Assembly: GCF_003576645.1 (NCBI RefSeq)
Contig: NC_044924.1
Location: 1,491,339-1,555,338, forward strand
Origin: Ipomoea triloba
Taxonomy: Eukaryota; Streptophyta; Magnoliopsida; Solanales; Convolvulaceae
Reading direction: 5' to 3'
Length of the DNA stretch: 64,000 nucleotides
Shown here: positions 1 through 11,850 of the stretch, piece by piece
How the letters are laid out: each line of letters begins with the position of its first letter
Numbering within the stretch: position 1 is the stretch's first letter
Position numbers and translations under genes: made by a program
Notes under the pieces: generated by a model
Database searches by the model: none
Told to the model about the DNA's origin: nothing
What the model saw: the letters and a program-made list of their open reading frames with translations, nothing else

Positions 1-1739
1 GTCTAAATCCCCCCCCCCCCCCCCCCCCCCATACAGCTCCTACACTATTGTGTGGGATGCGGATGGATTAATCACACCACAACCCTTGTAGGAAGAGATT
101 GGAAGAGAATGTAAATTGAACTAGATCCTTGGCATGTTAAGATACAGAAGTGCACCCTGATTAACTGAATCTTCTAAAGGTTCAAAATTTTACGGTATCA
201 TGAACCACCATTGCATGTGATCAGACAATTGCGCGAGAAAAAAAAAATTAGAGAGAATATGAAGTTCCATATATCTGAAGGAATTAACCTGTTTCCTGAT
301 AGAGATACACCTCTCAGCCTCTGAAGGAGCCTATCCCTTGCAAGTAGTACAGCACTAGGAAGCCTTTCATTCCTAGTAATTCTCAGTCTATCTTGAATAC
401 TAAACTCATTTTCTATGTTGTTAACATTTCCGGAAGATGATGGGGTACTGCTCAGGTCAACCCAAAGTGACTCACGCTCCTGAGCATGCAAAAAAAAATA
501 AGAGGAGACAACTTCAGAATTAAATGCCACCGATAAACTATGAGACTTTCATATTCAGTGTAGAAAAATAATTGCGAGAGCAGAGAAGGTGCAGCTTGCT
601 TTTTAAAGCACACTTATGTTAAATAGAGGCAAGAGATGGAATAAAGCAATCTAGAATTGCATAGAAAATTCTAACACTAACCACTTACATTGCCTCACCT
701 CTATGGCTTAGACTTCTAGTGGAGAAAGTAAATCGTGGGGCGTGTTTCAGTTAGACAAGGATAAAAAACTTGCTATATCAGTGCATACAATGAATATAAT
801 CCCAACTTGTGTTAGTGTGTTACTAGCAAAATCATAATATACTTATACTCGACCCCCACCTTACCATTGTCAACACTATTAAGACTCTAACCTCTGCACC
901 ACAGAACTATGTTCTTTTTTTTTTGAAAGACACAGAACTATGTTCTAGCGGACAGATAATCCTATTAATCCCTTGCCAAAAGGGTGCAATAGAGGAGAGA
1001 TCCAAAGATTTTTCACTTCTTTTTTTTTTTGGGTGATGAGGGAAACTAACGATGTGAAATGTGTAAACTTCTCCTTTCCTCTGAATATAAACTAAGAAAC
1101 ACAAAAATACAACCATTAGGTAGACACTGATTTACCCATTCTGGATGAAATTAGAATGGAACGTTTCAATTCGGAATGCCTAAGTAATGAACTAAGCTTA
1201 CATTCAACAAGCATCATACACAATACTATGGAAAGTATTGCCTAATGTACATGGTAACTTATAAGGATTATATCTCAAAGTATGCAACCTAAGTCCAATT
1301 AAGGACTTAAACTAAAGCTTTTCTAAGAAAACATAAACACTTTCCAATTTCCATGGAGATAGGCCATTTAAGCACATATAATGATAGGGGAAAAATTAAA
1401 TTAAAAACATATACGGGAGAATAATTAAACCACTTAGCTAAAATAAGATACCAGAACAATAATCATAATAAGAGAAGAAGAGAAATTCAACGGTCCAACC
1501 GGAAAAGAGGAACGGTGGATAGAGTTGAAAGGGCGGCGTGGATTATCGCAGCCATTCAAATCGTTCCGGTCAACACGGCGATCAGTACTGCTGCTATGGC
1601 TGTGGCGGTGATTGCGGCGACGATTGATATGGTTGTCGTGGGAAGAGATTCGATCGGGAGAGCGATCGGACTCAATCACGGGAATGCTCCGACCCAAACG
1701 GGTCCTCCGGTTGTGGAAAAGCTCCAAAGCTTTCGTCAT
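1..1739 (-). CDS. 5' part of a gene, possibly a RING-type E3 ligase (runs off left edge)
   Basis: Two exons fit in phase: exon 1 at 1739-1500 (80 codons, start MTKALELFHNRRTRLGRS) and exon 2 at 479-289 (63 codons plus 2 nt). Exon 2 has an acceptor after TTGCATGCTCAG and donor AG/GTTAAT. Exon 1 is rich in Arg, His and Ser. Exon 2 carries the segment RITRNERLPSAVLLARDRLL followed by QRLRGVSLSGNR. From memory, this N-terminal style (ELFxNRRxRxGRS, then RLPxAVLxARxRLxxRLRG) belongs to plant proteins with a C-terminal RING finger, but no RING cysteines lie in the window, so the function is inferred. The rest of the gene would lie left of base 1. Intron 1 (480-1499) shows no other exon. Bases 1-288 begin with a run of about 20 C and hold no recognisable exon. 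Confidence 0.45.
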
Positions 1740-2129
1740 GCAACGGGGAAACCGGAAACCTGCTTCTCCTACTACTCCTTAATATGGATTCAAATGCATA
1801 AGAAATGAATTCCAATCTGCAAGGAAGAGTTAGGTTTGCATTTAAGGATGGTAGCGAAAATAGCATCAGAATTTTATGACGAGAGGAAAGAGCTTACCTA
1901 ATTACGTTGAGAAGGATGATGGCTGTGACCCGTGAGGATGAGCAAGACAGTGAGACGCGATAAGGTTTCATCACTTTCATGTGTGATTGTCGGATTTGGG
2001 CTTAGGAAATATCTTCCCAATATTTGACATGGATCGTGGGCTTAAATCTAGCACCCAGAATTACCTACGTTTTCTTGGAAATAGATTAATGGGCTTTTAA
2101 ACTCAATATTGCCCCAATGTAGAAACTTA

Positions 2130-2300
2130 CAATCATTATGGTCCACACAGCTGTGTGGACCACACTATCAAATAATGCACATTCAATATAAAAATAATGT
2201 ACATTCAGTACAAAAATAATGTACATTTAGTACATTAAAAATGTACATTTTATTATGGTCCACACAACTGTGTGGACCATGGTCCATACAATAATTTGCC
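2130..2300. mobile_element. MULE-like MITE, copy 1, with perfect 9-bp target duplication
   Basis: The element starts CAATCATTAT and ends AATAATTTGCC. It is flanked by the identical 9-mer AGAAACTTA at 2121-2129 and 2301-2309. Inside each end is a near-perfect palindrome: GTCCACACAGCTGTGTGGAC at 2141-2160 and a close match with AACTG at its centre at 2256-2279. The core is short AT-rich repeats around AATGTACATT. Nine-base target duplications are typical of Mutator-like elements. Two more copies with the same ends lie at 46505-46767 and 61030-61368. Confidence 0.75.
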
Positions 2301-2333
2301 AGAAACTTAGGCAAATTATTTGTGGACCGGGAC

Positions 2334-2425
2334 CACAAATATACAATTTACATACTGAATATTTACAATTTATATATTGAATTTTTACAATTAACATATC
2401 AGTATGTAAATCGTGATGGATCCAC
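2334..2425. repeat. AT-rich repeat with TTTACAAT/ATTTACAT units
   Basis: Short units such as ATACAATTTACATACTGAAT recur here. The region at 28600-28700 carries the same units in the opposite orientation, so this looks like a dispersed non-coding repeat. No ends or target duplication could be fixed. Confidence 0.35.
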
Positions 2426-3187
2426 CTTGCACCATCCATGGTATACCTATTGAGAAACTTAACAAGGGGATTGATAGAGTAATACGCGGTCACTTAGTAA
2501 AATATGATCAAATATACTCTTATTAATTATGATGAATCAGGTACAAAGGTTTTATACCCTAAGTGTAACCTGGTCAACATGACAGTGGGTCAGAGATTCT
2601 TGACCAACTTAGCTACTTAAGAGAGAAAACAGTAAAAAATACTCATATTGGCATTAAATGTGGTAATATAGAGTGTCAGGGGACACATGTTGATCATACG
2701 ACATGGTTGTCGCGTGGTGGCCATGCACAAGGCTACACGCAAGCCCAGTACTCCTTGGGTAAATGCCATGTGATTATGGGTAATGCTTTCATGTGAGAGA
2801 GAGTATGAGATCACGAAGGTCAGCCTGACCAATCTAAGTGTACTAGATAAATTCTATTTGATTGATGAGGTGGTCCAATTTTATTTTTTTTATTTATGCG
2901 ATTTGATCGAGAGGGTGTTGATGAGATGGTTCATTTCTTTGATTAAGTGGAACTGATTAGTTGTTACTTGTATGTGCAATCTAAGTGAAACCGATCAAGC
3001 TAAAGAAATAAAAGTTAGAGAATCCTGATTCTTTTTTAAAATTATATATTTCTGAGTTCTTCAGTACATAATCTTTTACATATCATATCCGATCCGATCC
3101 GATCCTTCAAGATCGACTTATTAATTAGCTAGGAGAACACGCAGTCGCTTAGGTAGCATGCATGCATATGTTACTGTAATTCCGTCA

Positions 3188-3770
3188 TTAATAGTGTCGC
3201 CTGACGCCGTAAGTTTGGTAGTCGACGACGTCGGGGTCGGGTTTGTCGACCCCGTCGACGCTCCTCAGCCAATAAGTCTGGTTGAGAGAGGCGGAGCCGC
3301 TGGGAACGTCGTCCATCACTCGCTCGTGCCCTGCCGGGAAATATATTCCGGTGCGAGGATGCGGTGCCCAGCTCGGCGATACCTCTTCCCATCGCTTCTC
3401 ATCCTCCTCCTCCATCGCCGCCGCCACATCCGCTTTGCTCCTCCTGTTTGTCCCTCCCATCTTGCTCATGCAACGCCGTGCCGCCGGTGCCGCGCTGCCG
3501 CATATTCAGTTCACCACATGATAAATTAATTAATAAAAAAAACCATCAGCCAAAGACTTTGTGCTCGATCAGCATAGTTGTGACTTTTCAAATGAAATGT
3601 CTCAAGTAATAAATATATTTAAACAGATATTACATAGTACTCAATAAAAGAAACAAAACAAAACACTCAGTTAATTAAAGAAAAGTATACCTCGGACTGG
3701 TTATTAATTACCTGAATTGCAGAGATTTCCTTGGAAACTTAGCCAGCCATGCTCCCGGCATGCCCGACAT
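3188..3770 (-). CDS. LEA-like small protein, 121 aa, two exons
   Basis: Exon 1 is 3770-3712 (start MSGMPGAWLAKFPRKSLQF, donor CAG/GTAATT). Exon 2 is 3494-3188 (acceptor GCGGCAG). They join in phase through an AGC codon and end at a stop at 3188. The C-terminal half carries WAPHPRTGIYFPAGHE, then VMDDVPSGSASLNQTYWL and RSVDGVDKPDPD. I associate the W-x-P-H/D-P-x-T-G-I/V-Y block with plant late-embryogenesis-abundant and senescence-associated small proteins. The N terminus (Trp, Arg, Lys, Phe, few acidic residues) could be an organelle-targeting peptide, which is inference. The locus is much more GC-rich than its surroundings. Several overlapping open frames on both strands are shadows of this exon. 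Confidence 0.65.
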
Positions 3771-4700
3771 CAATGAACTATTAGCTGCTGCAAATTAAAG
3801 TGCAAATATAACTTAATTGTTTTGATTTGTTTATTGAGGTCGAATGAAGGAGGTATGGGGACATGGGGTTTTATACTGTAAACAGTTTATGGGAATAAAG
3901 TCAATAAACAACACTGTGTTTTTTTCTCTTTTACGTACAGCATCTAATATCTCATTTATCATGCTAAATCTAAATTCCTTACACTCAAAACTCTTCTCCG
4001 CACTGCTTGTGCGGCCCCATCAATTCTTTTGAGTTTCATTTTTGCGAACGTACTCGTAGTGAGTTAATATTCAATTTAGTTCTGTAGTGAGTTAATATTC
4101 AATTTAGTCTTTGACTATAATAAATTTTTTTTGAATTTAGTTTTAACTGACTTTTTGTATTTAATTAGGTTCTCAACTTCTATAATTTTACCAAACTAAG
4201 TTATCGGCTGCTGTTATAATCAATGACTAAATTGAGAAAAATCAATATAATCGATGATTGAATTGGGTAAAACAATTCTACTCAAATATTAATTTGGGTA
4301 AAACTACTATACTCGAAAATTAAATTGAGTATTAATATAAATGAAATTACCAAATTATCTTAACATACATAGAACTCAATGTGGGTAAATCCATTGAAAT
4401 CGATGATCTAATTAAGCGCAAAAAAAAGTAGTTATTTATGACTAAATTGAAAAAAAAAATCTACTATAATCGATGACTAAATTATATATTATCTCTTTTA
4501 AGTAATCATGTTTTCCTCTTTAGAGGGCTTTATCCTGGATCTTAAGTCACCCCTCCACTAAATCGACATCAGATTCCCTATGAACATTTCTCAATTCCCT
4601 ATAAACCTTATAAACCATCGCCCACACCAAATGAGTAGACGGGTAGTCTTTTTAATTCCCTTTAAACATCTTCACTTCAGTTTTTAGGCTGCCCCTCTAC

Positions 4701-4834
4701 TCGGCTAGCATGGACAGATAGACTGTTACTTCAATGCATTGACCTCTTAATAGAAGCATCCCTCAGCTCGGCTAGCATGGACAGATAGACTGTTACTTCA
4801 ATACACTGACCTCTTAATAGAAGCATCGAATGAT
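4701..4834. repeat. 67-bp tandem duplication
   Basis: The block beginning TCGGCTAGCATGGACAGATA occurs at 4701 and again at 4768, both running through GACCTCTTAATAGAAGCATC with only a few substitutions. No coding content. Confidence 0.85.
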
Positions 4835-5625
4835 AAGACACTCAAGTTAGTAACTTTACCACAAAAGTTGAGTAGATGTTTGACCATACCTTAAATATCA
4901 CTCCACACTTTCTTTTGAAGCTGATGATCATATCACCCATCCAAATTAATTCAAATTATTTGACTCATCTCGTATTTTTGAAAAAAACATAACTTAGAAA
5001 TCTTTCACACGTAGTACCTTTTATGCGGACATTATAATTCGCTTATTAATTGTCTCAAATTGTTAAAGGAATAAACAACACAGTGTTTAAGACATTAAAT
5101 CCATCAATTGAGGAATAAATTCGGACTATTGATCATGCATGCTTTATCGGTGAAGCTGCTAATAGCCGTCCCAAGTTTTAAAGCACAAGGTATCTCGTCA
5201 AACTTTATGTTGTTTTTTCACTTTTTCCGTAGTATAAATCTGTCCCTCATCAGCTATGTTCCAATGCTTGTAATCGACATGCATTCTCTGTGGTGTTTAA
5301 TGCTTCGCTGCGTTTTTGGCAACGTAATATCCGTACGTGTTGTACCTATTTATGTCAAACGCGGGATGCACACACACACACACTTCATCAACGTAACGCG
5401 ACCTCCGTACCCTGGCCTGCACGATTTCAAGCCCCGTCGCGTCAATCGGATTATGTTACATTTTGTTAACAAATTCGTCTTAATTAACCATGCAAACGAC
5501 AACACATGTTATACCTTTTGGAAATTTGATTCTTTGATCTTCCAGAAAATTACTCGTACCACATCAAGGACATGTAAATGTCCTATTTATTTCTGCATCA
5601 TATCATATCCCTCTGGACCCTGATA

Positions 5626-5995
5626 GAGCATCCTTATTAGTAGAGTAATTTCGTGATTTTTGCGGAGTTTTTGTAAGTGTAATTAGGAAAAAAGAGAATG
5701 AAAAGGATTTAAAAAAAAAGAAACAAAAAATAATATGACATTTGAAACAAAAAAAAAAAAAAAAGTTAAAAGTCAGAGTGACTGCCAGCTGACTTGCCCA
5801 GCGCCAGTGGGCGTAAAGTGCGCCCAAACACGCACTTCAGCGTTTTTTTTTTTTAGCGAGGCCATTTCCTGACATAAACTAAGTTTTTGCACATATATTT
5901 CTTCTCATTTTGACATTCACATCAGTTCACTTTTGCAACATCAAGTTTATACACAAACATAAATCAAGAAATATTTGCTGGTATGGATGCTCTTA
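5626..5995. mobile_element. Possible MITE with inverted AGAGCATCC ends
   Basis: The left end AGAGCATCC is mirrored by GGATGCTCT at the right end, about 370 bp away. The interior has A-runs and a GC-rich patch around 5785-5845. No target duplication was established, so the call rests on the inverted ends alone. Confidence 0.35.
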
Positions 5996-6205
5996 AAGTA
6001 ATAAGGTTTAAGATATACATATTCATCTATCCTATGTATTTTGTTTGTTCTTAAAGATGTTTTGTGTATCTCATAGGTTACTGGATTATATATGACAAAT
6101 GTTGCATAGGAGTATGGTGGCATGGAGCGGAATAAATAGGGTGTTTGGTAAATAGCTGTTAACTGGTTGGGTTAGTAACTTTGACTAGTTGATAGCATTA
6201 TCTAA

Positions 6206-6720
6206 TTGTGGAAATTTGTGCGTATATATATATATATGGGAAACGCAGGGAAATATTTGGGGCTTCCATCTCTTGTGGGAAGAAACAAGAAAGAAATTTT
6301 TGGCTTCATAAAGGATAAAATTCTCAGCAGGATTCATAGTTGGAACCATAGGTTTCTCTCTAAAACAGGGAAAGAAGTTCTTCTAAAGAGTGTTACTCAA
6401 GCTCTTCCCTCTTATGCTATGAGTGTGTTCCACCTACCAAAGGAACTGATTAGAGAAGTGGAAAAGGTTATGAATGCTTTTTGGTGGGGGGCTGAGTATG
6501 GCAATAGGAAGGGAATAAGATGGAAGGCTTGGGGTCATCTTTGCAGCCCTAAACAATGGGGTGGTCTTGGCTATAGAAGATTGGCTGATTTTAACGTAGC
6601 CTTATTGTGTAAACAAGCATGGAGATTGATTCAATTCCCAGATTCTCCTCCCTCTTTTATTGTTGAAACTCTGTATTCTGAAGCTTATTAATGAATTCCT
6701 TTTCTGTTTAAAAAAAAAAT
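6206..6720 (+). mobile_element. LINE reverse-transcriptase fragment with poly-A tail
   Basis: A 161-codon open frame encodes the C-terminal part of a plant LINE reverse transcriptase. Typical phrases are KYLGLPSLVGRNKK, LSKTGKEVLLKSVTQALPSY and SPKQWGGLGYRRLADFN. The frame breaks off after FIVETLYSEAY and runs almost directly into a 3' tail and A-run at about 6710. The zinc-binding and RNase H parts that normally follow are missing, so the copy is both 5'-truncated and internally deleted. The 3' tail shares GAAGCTTA with the RNase H fragment at 48912-49486, so the two may come from one family. Confidence 0.8.
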
Positions 6721-7532
6721 TAAAACATATTTTGTCATGCTTTTTAAATTTTGTCACTTTACATCATTGACTTTAATTTGTTTGCCACAATTAATCATCC
6801 TTTTAAAATTTTATTATCTCACATTTAATAAATATGACTAGCATTTAATTTCATCATTCAATTAAAAAATATGTTTACAAAATAGAGAGAGAAATTACAT
6901 GTTGGGACAAGATATTTGAATGATAAAATTATATGCTATTCATTTTTATTAAATGGTGAAATGATAACAATTTGAACGGGTAACTAATTATGGTAATTGG
7001 TAAGAACATAAAAGTTAATGACGTAATGATGCAAAATATAGAAAAGGTTAAATGTAATAATACAACAATAGTTGAGGATTAAATGTGGAATATGTTATTT
7101 TTTTGTGTTCTTTTTGCAATTTCATTGGAGTTTGGTCCTTTCTTGGCAATTTCCTCATTTCCTGAGGGACCACGTAATTAGCCGTCGGTGCACTAGCATG
7201 CACCTGATCAGACTCTCTTGGAAGGAAAATTAAAAAGAACCGTTGCGAACGAGAGGATCGCCTGTAACGGATAGTCCCCCACTTCTCTTATTCAAAATCA
7301 TCAGCCTTCCCTTCCAGAATAGAATCGCCATTAATCCTTCTTCTTCTTCTTCTTCTTCTTTGTTCATTTCTCAAGATCAAGAAAGAATCTCTCTGTCGAT
7401 TATTCCTCGCTCTCCTCTTATACTTAATTCTTAATCTTGGATACGCATCGATCAGTACACTGCGTATCGTTTAGTTACTCTGTGCTCAATCAAATCTTTG
7501 GCGGGTATCGATTACCGGATCCGGGTGGGAAA
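6721..7532. other. Intergenic plus promoter and 5' UTR of the 7533 gene
   Basis: AT-rich DNA up to about 7150, then a leader with a CTT repeat near 7338-7360. A frame open upstream of 7533 contains no ATG, which supports the chosen start. Confidence 0.5.
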
Positions 7533-10500
7533 ATGGATTTAGGTTGCTTGGATATGGGCTGCATTGAGAAGAAGAGAAGCTACGCCGATCAGACTCTGTC
7601 TCATTCTGAGAGCTGCAGCCCTACCGCCTCTGTAACGGCCACTTCCAAAGCTGGGAAGGTATCGAATTCCGTTTGATCGTTTTGTTTTTTCGGTTTTAAT
7701 ATTGACAATGCCCTAATTAGTTAATCATGGTAATCTATTGGAGTGTTTTCTCTTCGTGGTTTTGCTTGGCTTTTAGAGATTTACCAGTGTGCGTTTGGTG
7801 GGAGGGGAGAGTGTTAGGGTTTGTTTATCTTAAGCAATAATTTCAACAACCAGCAGTAGGATAATGACTATGATGTGGTGTTTGGAGTGTGCTTTGAACT
7901 TCAGGAAAGTCTAATGGAGCTAGGGTTTAGAAACCGGTCCATGTTTCTGAGTAACTTATAATTCTGAAGAAGTGATATAAGCTGAAATACATGAGTGAAT
8001 GAATGACATTGTTTGGGACATAATAATTGTCTTATCCTGTTATCCATGAAGGTGCAATAAGATGAATTCAGTTAATCTAGTCAGAAATTGTACCACTGAG
8101 ATCAAGATGAAGATAATGCAAGTAGAATGGAGTATAGCCAAAGTGGCTGAATAGTATAATGCGTGCTTTAGACAAAAGTTACACAGGATTTTCTGTCACT
8201 TTAAAGTTTGGTACAGTGTCAATGAAATGATAAACATAAGCACTGTGATATGCTTTTTCGGTCACTTTACAGTTTGGTAGAGTGTCACAGAGATGTGAAC
8301 TAGATGACAAAGAGAATGATTTTATATAGAAACAGGATGTACTCTAAGTAGTGCCACATTTTAAAGCAACTTTAGAATTTGGTAGAGTAGCAAGATTAAG
8401 TGAAGTAGGTGTTACAGAGAAGGATTTTATTTAGGACAAAAATGCAGTAGAAGAAACTAGTTTGCTTAAACTTTTGCTCTTTTCAGTGACATTAAGTGCC
8501 TTTGTCTATGTGATCTTGGAGACTTGGAGTAGTGGTATAGTGCCTTGCACGGAAACTCTTATTGGTGAGCGTTTCCTCATTTCTTATCCTGTGTCCCCTA
8601 TGTTCTATTTCCTGTTTCCGTGCAACTTTAGGTGCCTTGTATGAAGTATCTGTGTATGCCAAAATAACTCATCAAACAATTGAGGGTTGATCTTCAGTGT
8701 TCTAAGTTGCATCAGATGTTTAACAGTTGATTGCAGCTATTTTTTGTTTGTTTTTATGGAGTATATGTCATGTCTTTTGGAATTTGCAGAATAAGGCTAT
8801 GAAAGATGGTCTCCGCTCAAGCTTGGTTTCTCTAAACAAAAATGCATCACAAATTAGGAAGCCACCACATCGAAAAACTTCTCCTCTAAGTTGGTTCCCT
8901 CGTCAAAAGGTGGACTCCTATTTGAAGAGGAAAATTAAGTTGCTGCAGGTATAGTATAATGTGATCTTTGTTGTGTCCTATATTCCCATTTTGCATAGCA
9001 ATACTGTGTAGCCTTCTAGCCACCAGGTTTAAAGTAACATGTTGACACAGGAAGTAGATGGTATGAATTCAACTCTTGATGAGACTTTGGGTGATTCTAA
9101 TCCTCATTATTCAAGAGTTTTGAGAGAAAAAATTGCAGTCAGGGAGGCTGCTCAGAAAGCAATGGAGGCACGGAAGGCTGCTATGGTTGAAGCATCTTGG
9201 TGTCGAATACTTAAAGCAGCCAGGTGACTATATTTGGTCTGAGTGAGAAATAAAATTTTTCTTTACTTTTAATGGTTCTTCCAGAATTTTAATTTCCTTG
9301 ATGTATGTACAGGATTGATAATAAGCAAGCAGAAGAGCAGTTGATGAAGGCAGAGAAAACTTCAGATGAAGCTTTTAAAGCTGCAACAGCTATTGGAGTG
9401 ATATTATATGACATTCCAGATGCTTCACCGAAGCATTACAATATAGAAACATCATCAGCTAATGGAGGAGGATCCACCATGCACACTGTTAGAACATCTT
9501 TCGAAACTGCATTTGAGGTGGATAAGCAAGTGGCTTCAGCAGTTAAAGCTGCCCTTATCAATCTTGCAAATTGCCCGTCAATAAACAAAGACGAGTTCAA
9601 AGAACTGCTCCGTAAGATCAGTCAAAACCCTGATACAGATGAAAACTATCATGAACCTTCAGAGATTTATTCAGAATATGAATCTGATACTGCATCTGAG
9701 CTCGAGTATGGCACACAGAAGGACCACGATTGTCATGAAGACACACATTTAGAGATGGAGTTTGCAGGGGGAAGACAAAGGAAATGTAAGAAGCAGCAGG
9801 TATCTGACAAGTTTAATATGACAAACCTTGTACAGATGATGATGGAAAGACTTAAGTGTTTGCAAGAAGATGAACTTGCATCTCTTGCCACTATCGTTGC
9901 AACTTGTGGGTTAAATGCTGCTCTTGCAGAAGCTGAAAACCAGAAACATCATAAAGTGGAACCAGCATCTGATAATAAATCAGACCTGGGCCTTGATCTT
10001 CATGGAAGATTACCTTCTTCTGGAACTGTACGAGCAAAGGATTCAAATGTGGATGAGGCCTCACTTCCAAGCCTAGACAAGTTTCTGGTAAAGCGGTTGA
10101 CAAGACTTGAAAGGGAGGTCTTAGAAGCCAAGAATGCAAAAAGGAATTTAGAGAGTGAAGGACTTGAACAAAGGTCAGATAAATATGAAGATGAAAGACT
10201 TCCTTCAGGTGATTCTACAAATTCAAGCCAAAATAAATTGGATCTTGAAAGTTCTCTTCTGAAGCCTTCTTCAAAATTTGAGAGGGAAATTGAAGAGGCC
10301 AAAAAATGTTCAGAGCCATTAATAGGAAGCAAGTCTAAAGCTTCAAACAGTAATGCGATTTCCTCTGACATTCCTGACCTTGGAAGTGTATTGGTAAAAC
10401 ATTCTTCAAAGCTTGAGAAAGAGATCGAAAAAGCAAAGAAGAATGTAAAACCTTATGAACCACATGGTAGGGCAGTTGGCAATAAAAAACAAGACGTTGT

Positions 10501-11406
10501 GGATGAGCTTCCCAGTCTAGATAAATTTCTAGTGAAACATGTGTCAAGACTTGAAAGAGAAGTGCAAGAAGCAAAAAACAGAAAAAACGTTTCCAGTGGA
10601 GGACAGTTCACCAATTTGAGTGGGACAACCTCTTCTGTAACTTCTACAACGGATCCAGAAGACAATTTAGTGCCATCTGGTGGAGTTGCTGAAAGAATTC
10701 CTTCATGCTTTGATGGGGACAAAGATGATAAAAGTACAGTATCAGATAATAGTCTGGACAAGATTCTAGTGAAGCCAATTCATCGTCTGGAAAGGATGAA
10801 AATGCAAGAATCGTCAATGGGTGTCCCCAGATCTCAGAGAAAGCATGGAGCAGATGCTGCTGCAAATTGTGATGGGCTAGATAAAATATTAGTGAAGCAT
10901 GTCTCAAGGCTGGAAAAGGAGAAAATGGCAGCTGCAAAAGCAGCAGCAGAGAAGGAAAATCTGCCGAGTGTATATAAGGTCACTAGGAAGGAAATGGTGA
11001 ACAATGAAGGTAGTTTGGATCAAGTTTTGGTCAGACACAAATCTAGACTGGAGAAGGAAAAGATAGCTGCTGCTCAGCAACCAGATGACCAGATTAGGCA
11101 TTCAGTTTCTCGTCGAGAAGCAAGGGAGAAAGAATTGCAACAAGCATGGGGAGGCATGAGCCTCGGAAACTCCATGCGCCCTCATCTCTCCAGACTCCAG
11201 AGAGACAAGGCAAGTTCATCTTTTCTTTCCTCTCCTCCTCCCCATTTCATTTGATTGTTTAAAGCAATGCATGCAACCCCCCATCTAATTCCAGTCTAGC
11301 AGCTATAATCGTTCCATCTACTTACAAAATTTACTTGTCCTTTTGTCAGGCTGCTTGGCTTCAAGCCGAAGAAGAAGAAAGGAGAAAAGTCTCAGATGAT
11401 ATGTGA
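7533..11406 (+). CDS. 803-aa coiled-coil-type protein with repeated LDKxLVK modules, function unknown
   Basis: Five exons join in phase: 7533-7658, 8790-8948, 9051-9223, 9313-11209 and 11350-11406. The protein starts MDLGCLDMGCIEKKR and ends EEEERRKVSDDM. Residues about 85-200 are conserved-looking and Ala/Lys/Glu-rich. From about residue 405 to 735 a module of the form LDKxLVKxxxRLEREVxEAK recurs seven times, with a worn eighth near the end. The spacers are Ser/Asp/Lys-rich, so the whole looks like spaced amphipathic helices. No enzyme motif, signal peptide or membrane segment is visible. Intron 4 uses a GC donor (AAG/GCAAGT at 11210); with it, exons 4 and 5 stay in frame as RDKAAWLQAEEEE. 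I believe it has homologues across plants but cannot name it. Confidence 0.8.
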
Positions 11407-11850
11407 AATCAAGCAATCATTATTCATTCATTTTGAGTGCACATAAACCAGGGTTCTAGGGATACATGTTTGGGAATGGCTATCAAAGGAGCCAAAAAAC
11501 CTTAATAAGCTCATTGTAATACTTTTCAGCTTTTTGTCAATGGTGATCTGCTACCATCTTTTTTTCACTTCCACCTCCTAATAAACCCTAAACCCCAAAT
11601 TGAAGGCAGATTCAATACATTTTCTGCAGACATTTCTACAATCACCAGTTCAATATCACCGCCGAGTTTATGTTGCTAACCCAAAAAATCACATGAATTC
11701 GAAAACTTAAGTGAAAAAGTATAATACAGTTTAAAGAAGTTGAAATTATGTTTATTATATTAATTAATATCGAGAAATCAGGTACAAGAAACAGCTGCGC
11801 TTTACAATCATGATAGAATTAGAAGGGACTAGTTCTCGGAGATGGAAGTT

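Larger units (their letters stand above)
3771..6205. other. Intergenic, AT-rich, no gene recognised
   Basis: Bases 4030-4500 repeat phrases such as GACTAAATTGA and TTAATATTCAATTTAGT, the look of a decayed repeat. A 67-bp tandem duplication lies near 4701-4834. A 171-codon open frame at 5108-5623 lacks an ATG start and resembles nothing I know; I read it as chance. Confidence 0.6.

Noticed and set aside
11..31. Run of about 20 C at the window start
   Set aside because: Probably a homopolymer or sequencing feature; too little context to interpret.
5108..5623. 171-codon open frame on the plus strand
   Set aside because: It starts with TTG rather than ATG, shows no recognisable motif, and its composition follows the AT-rich surroundings.
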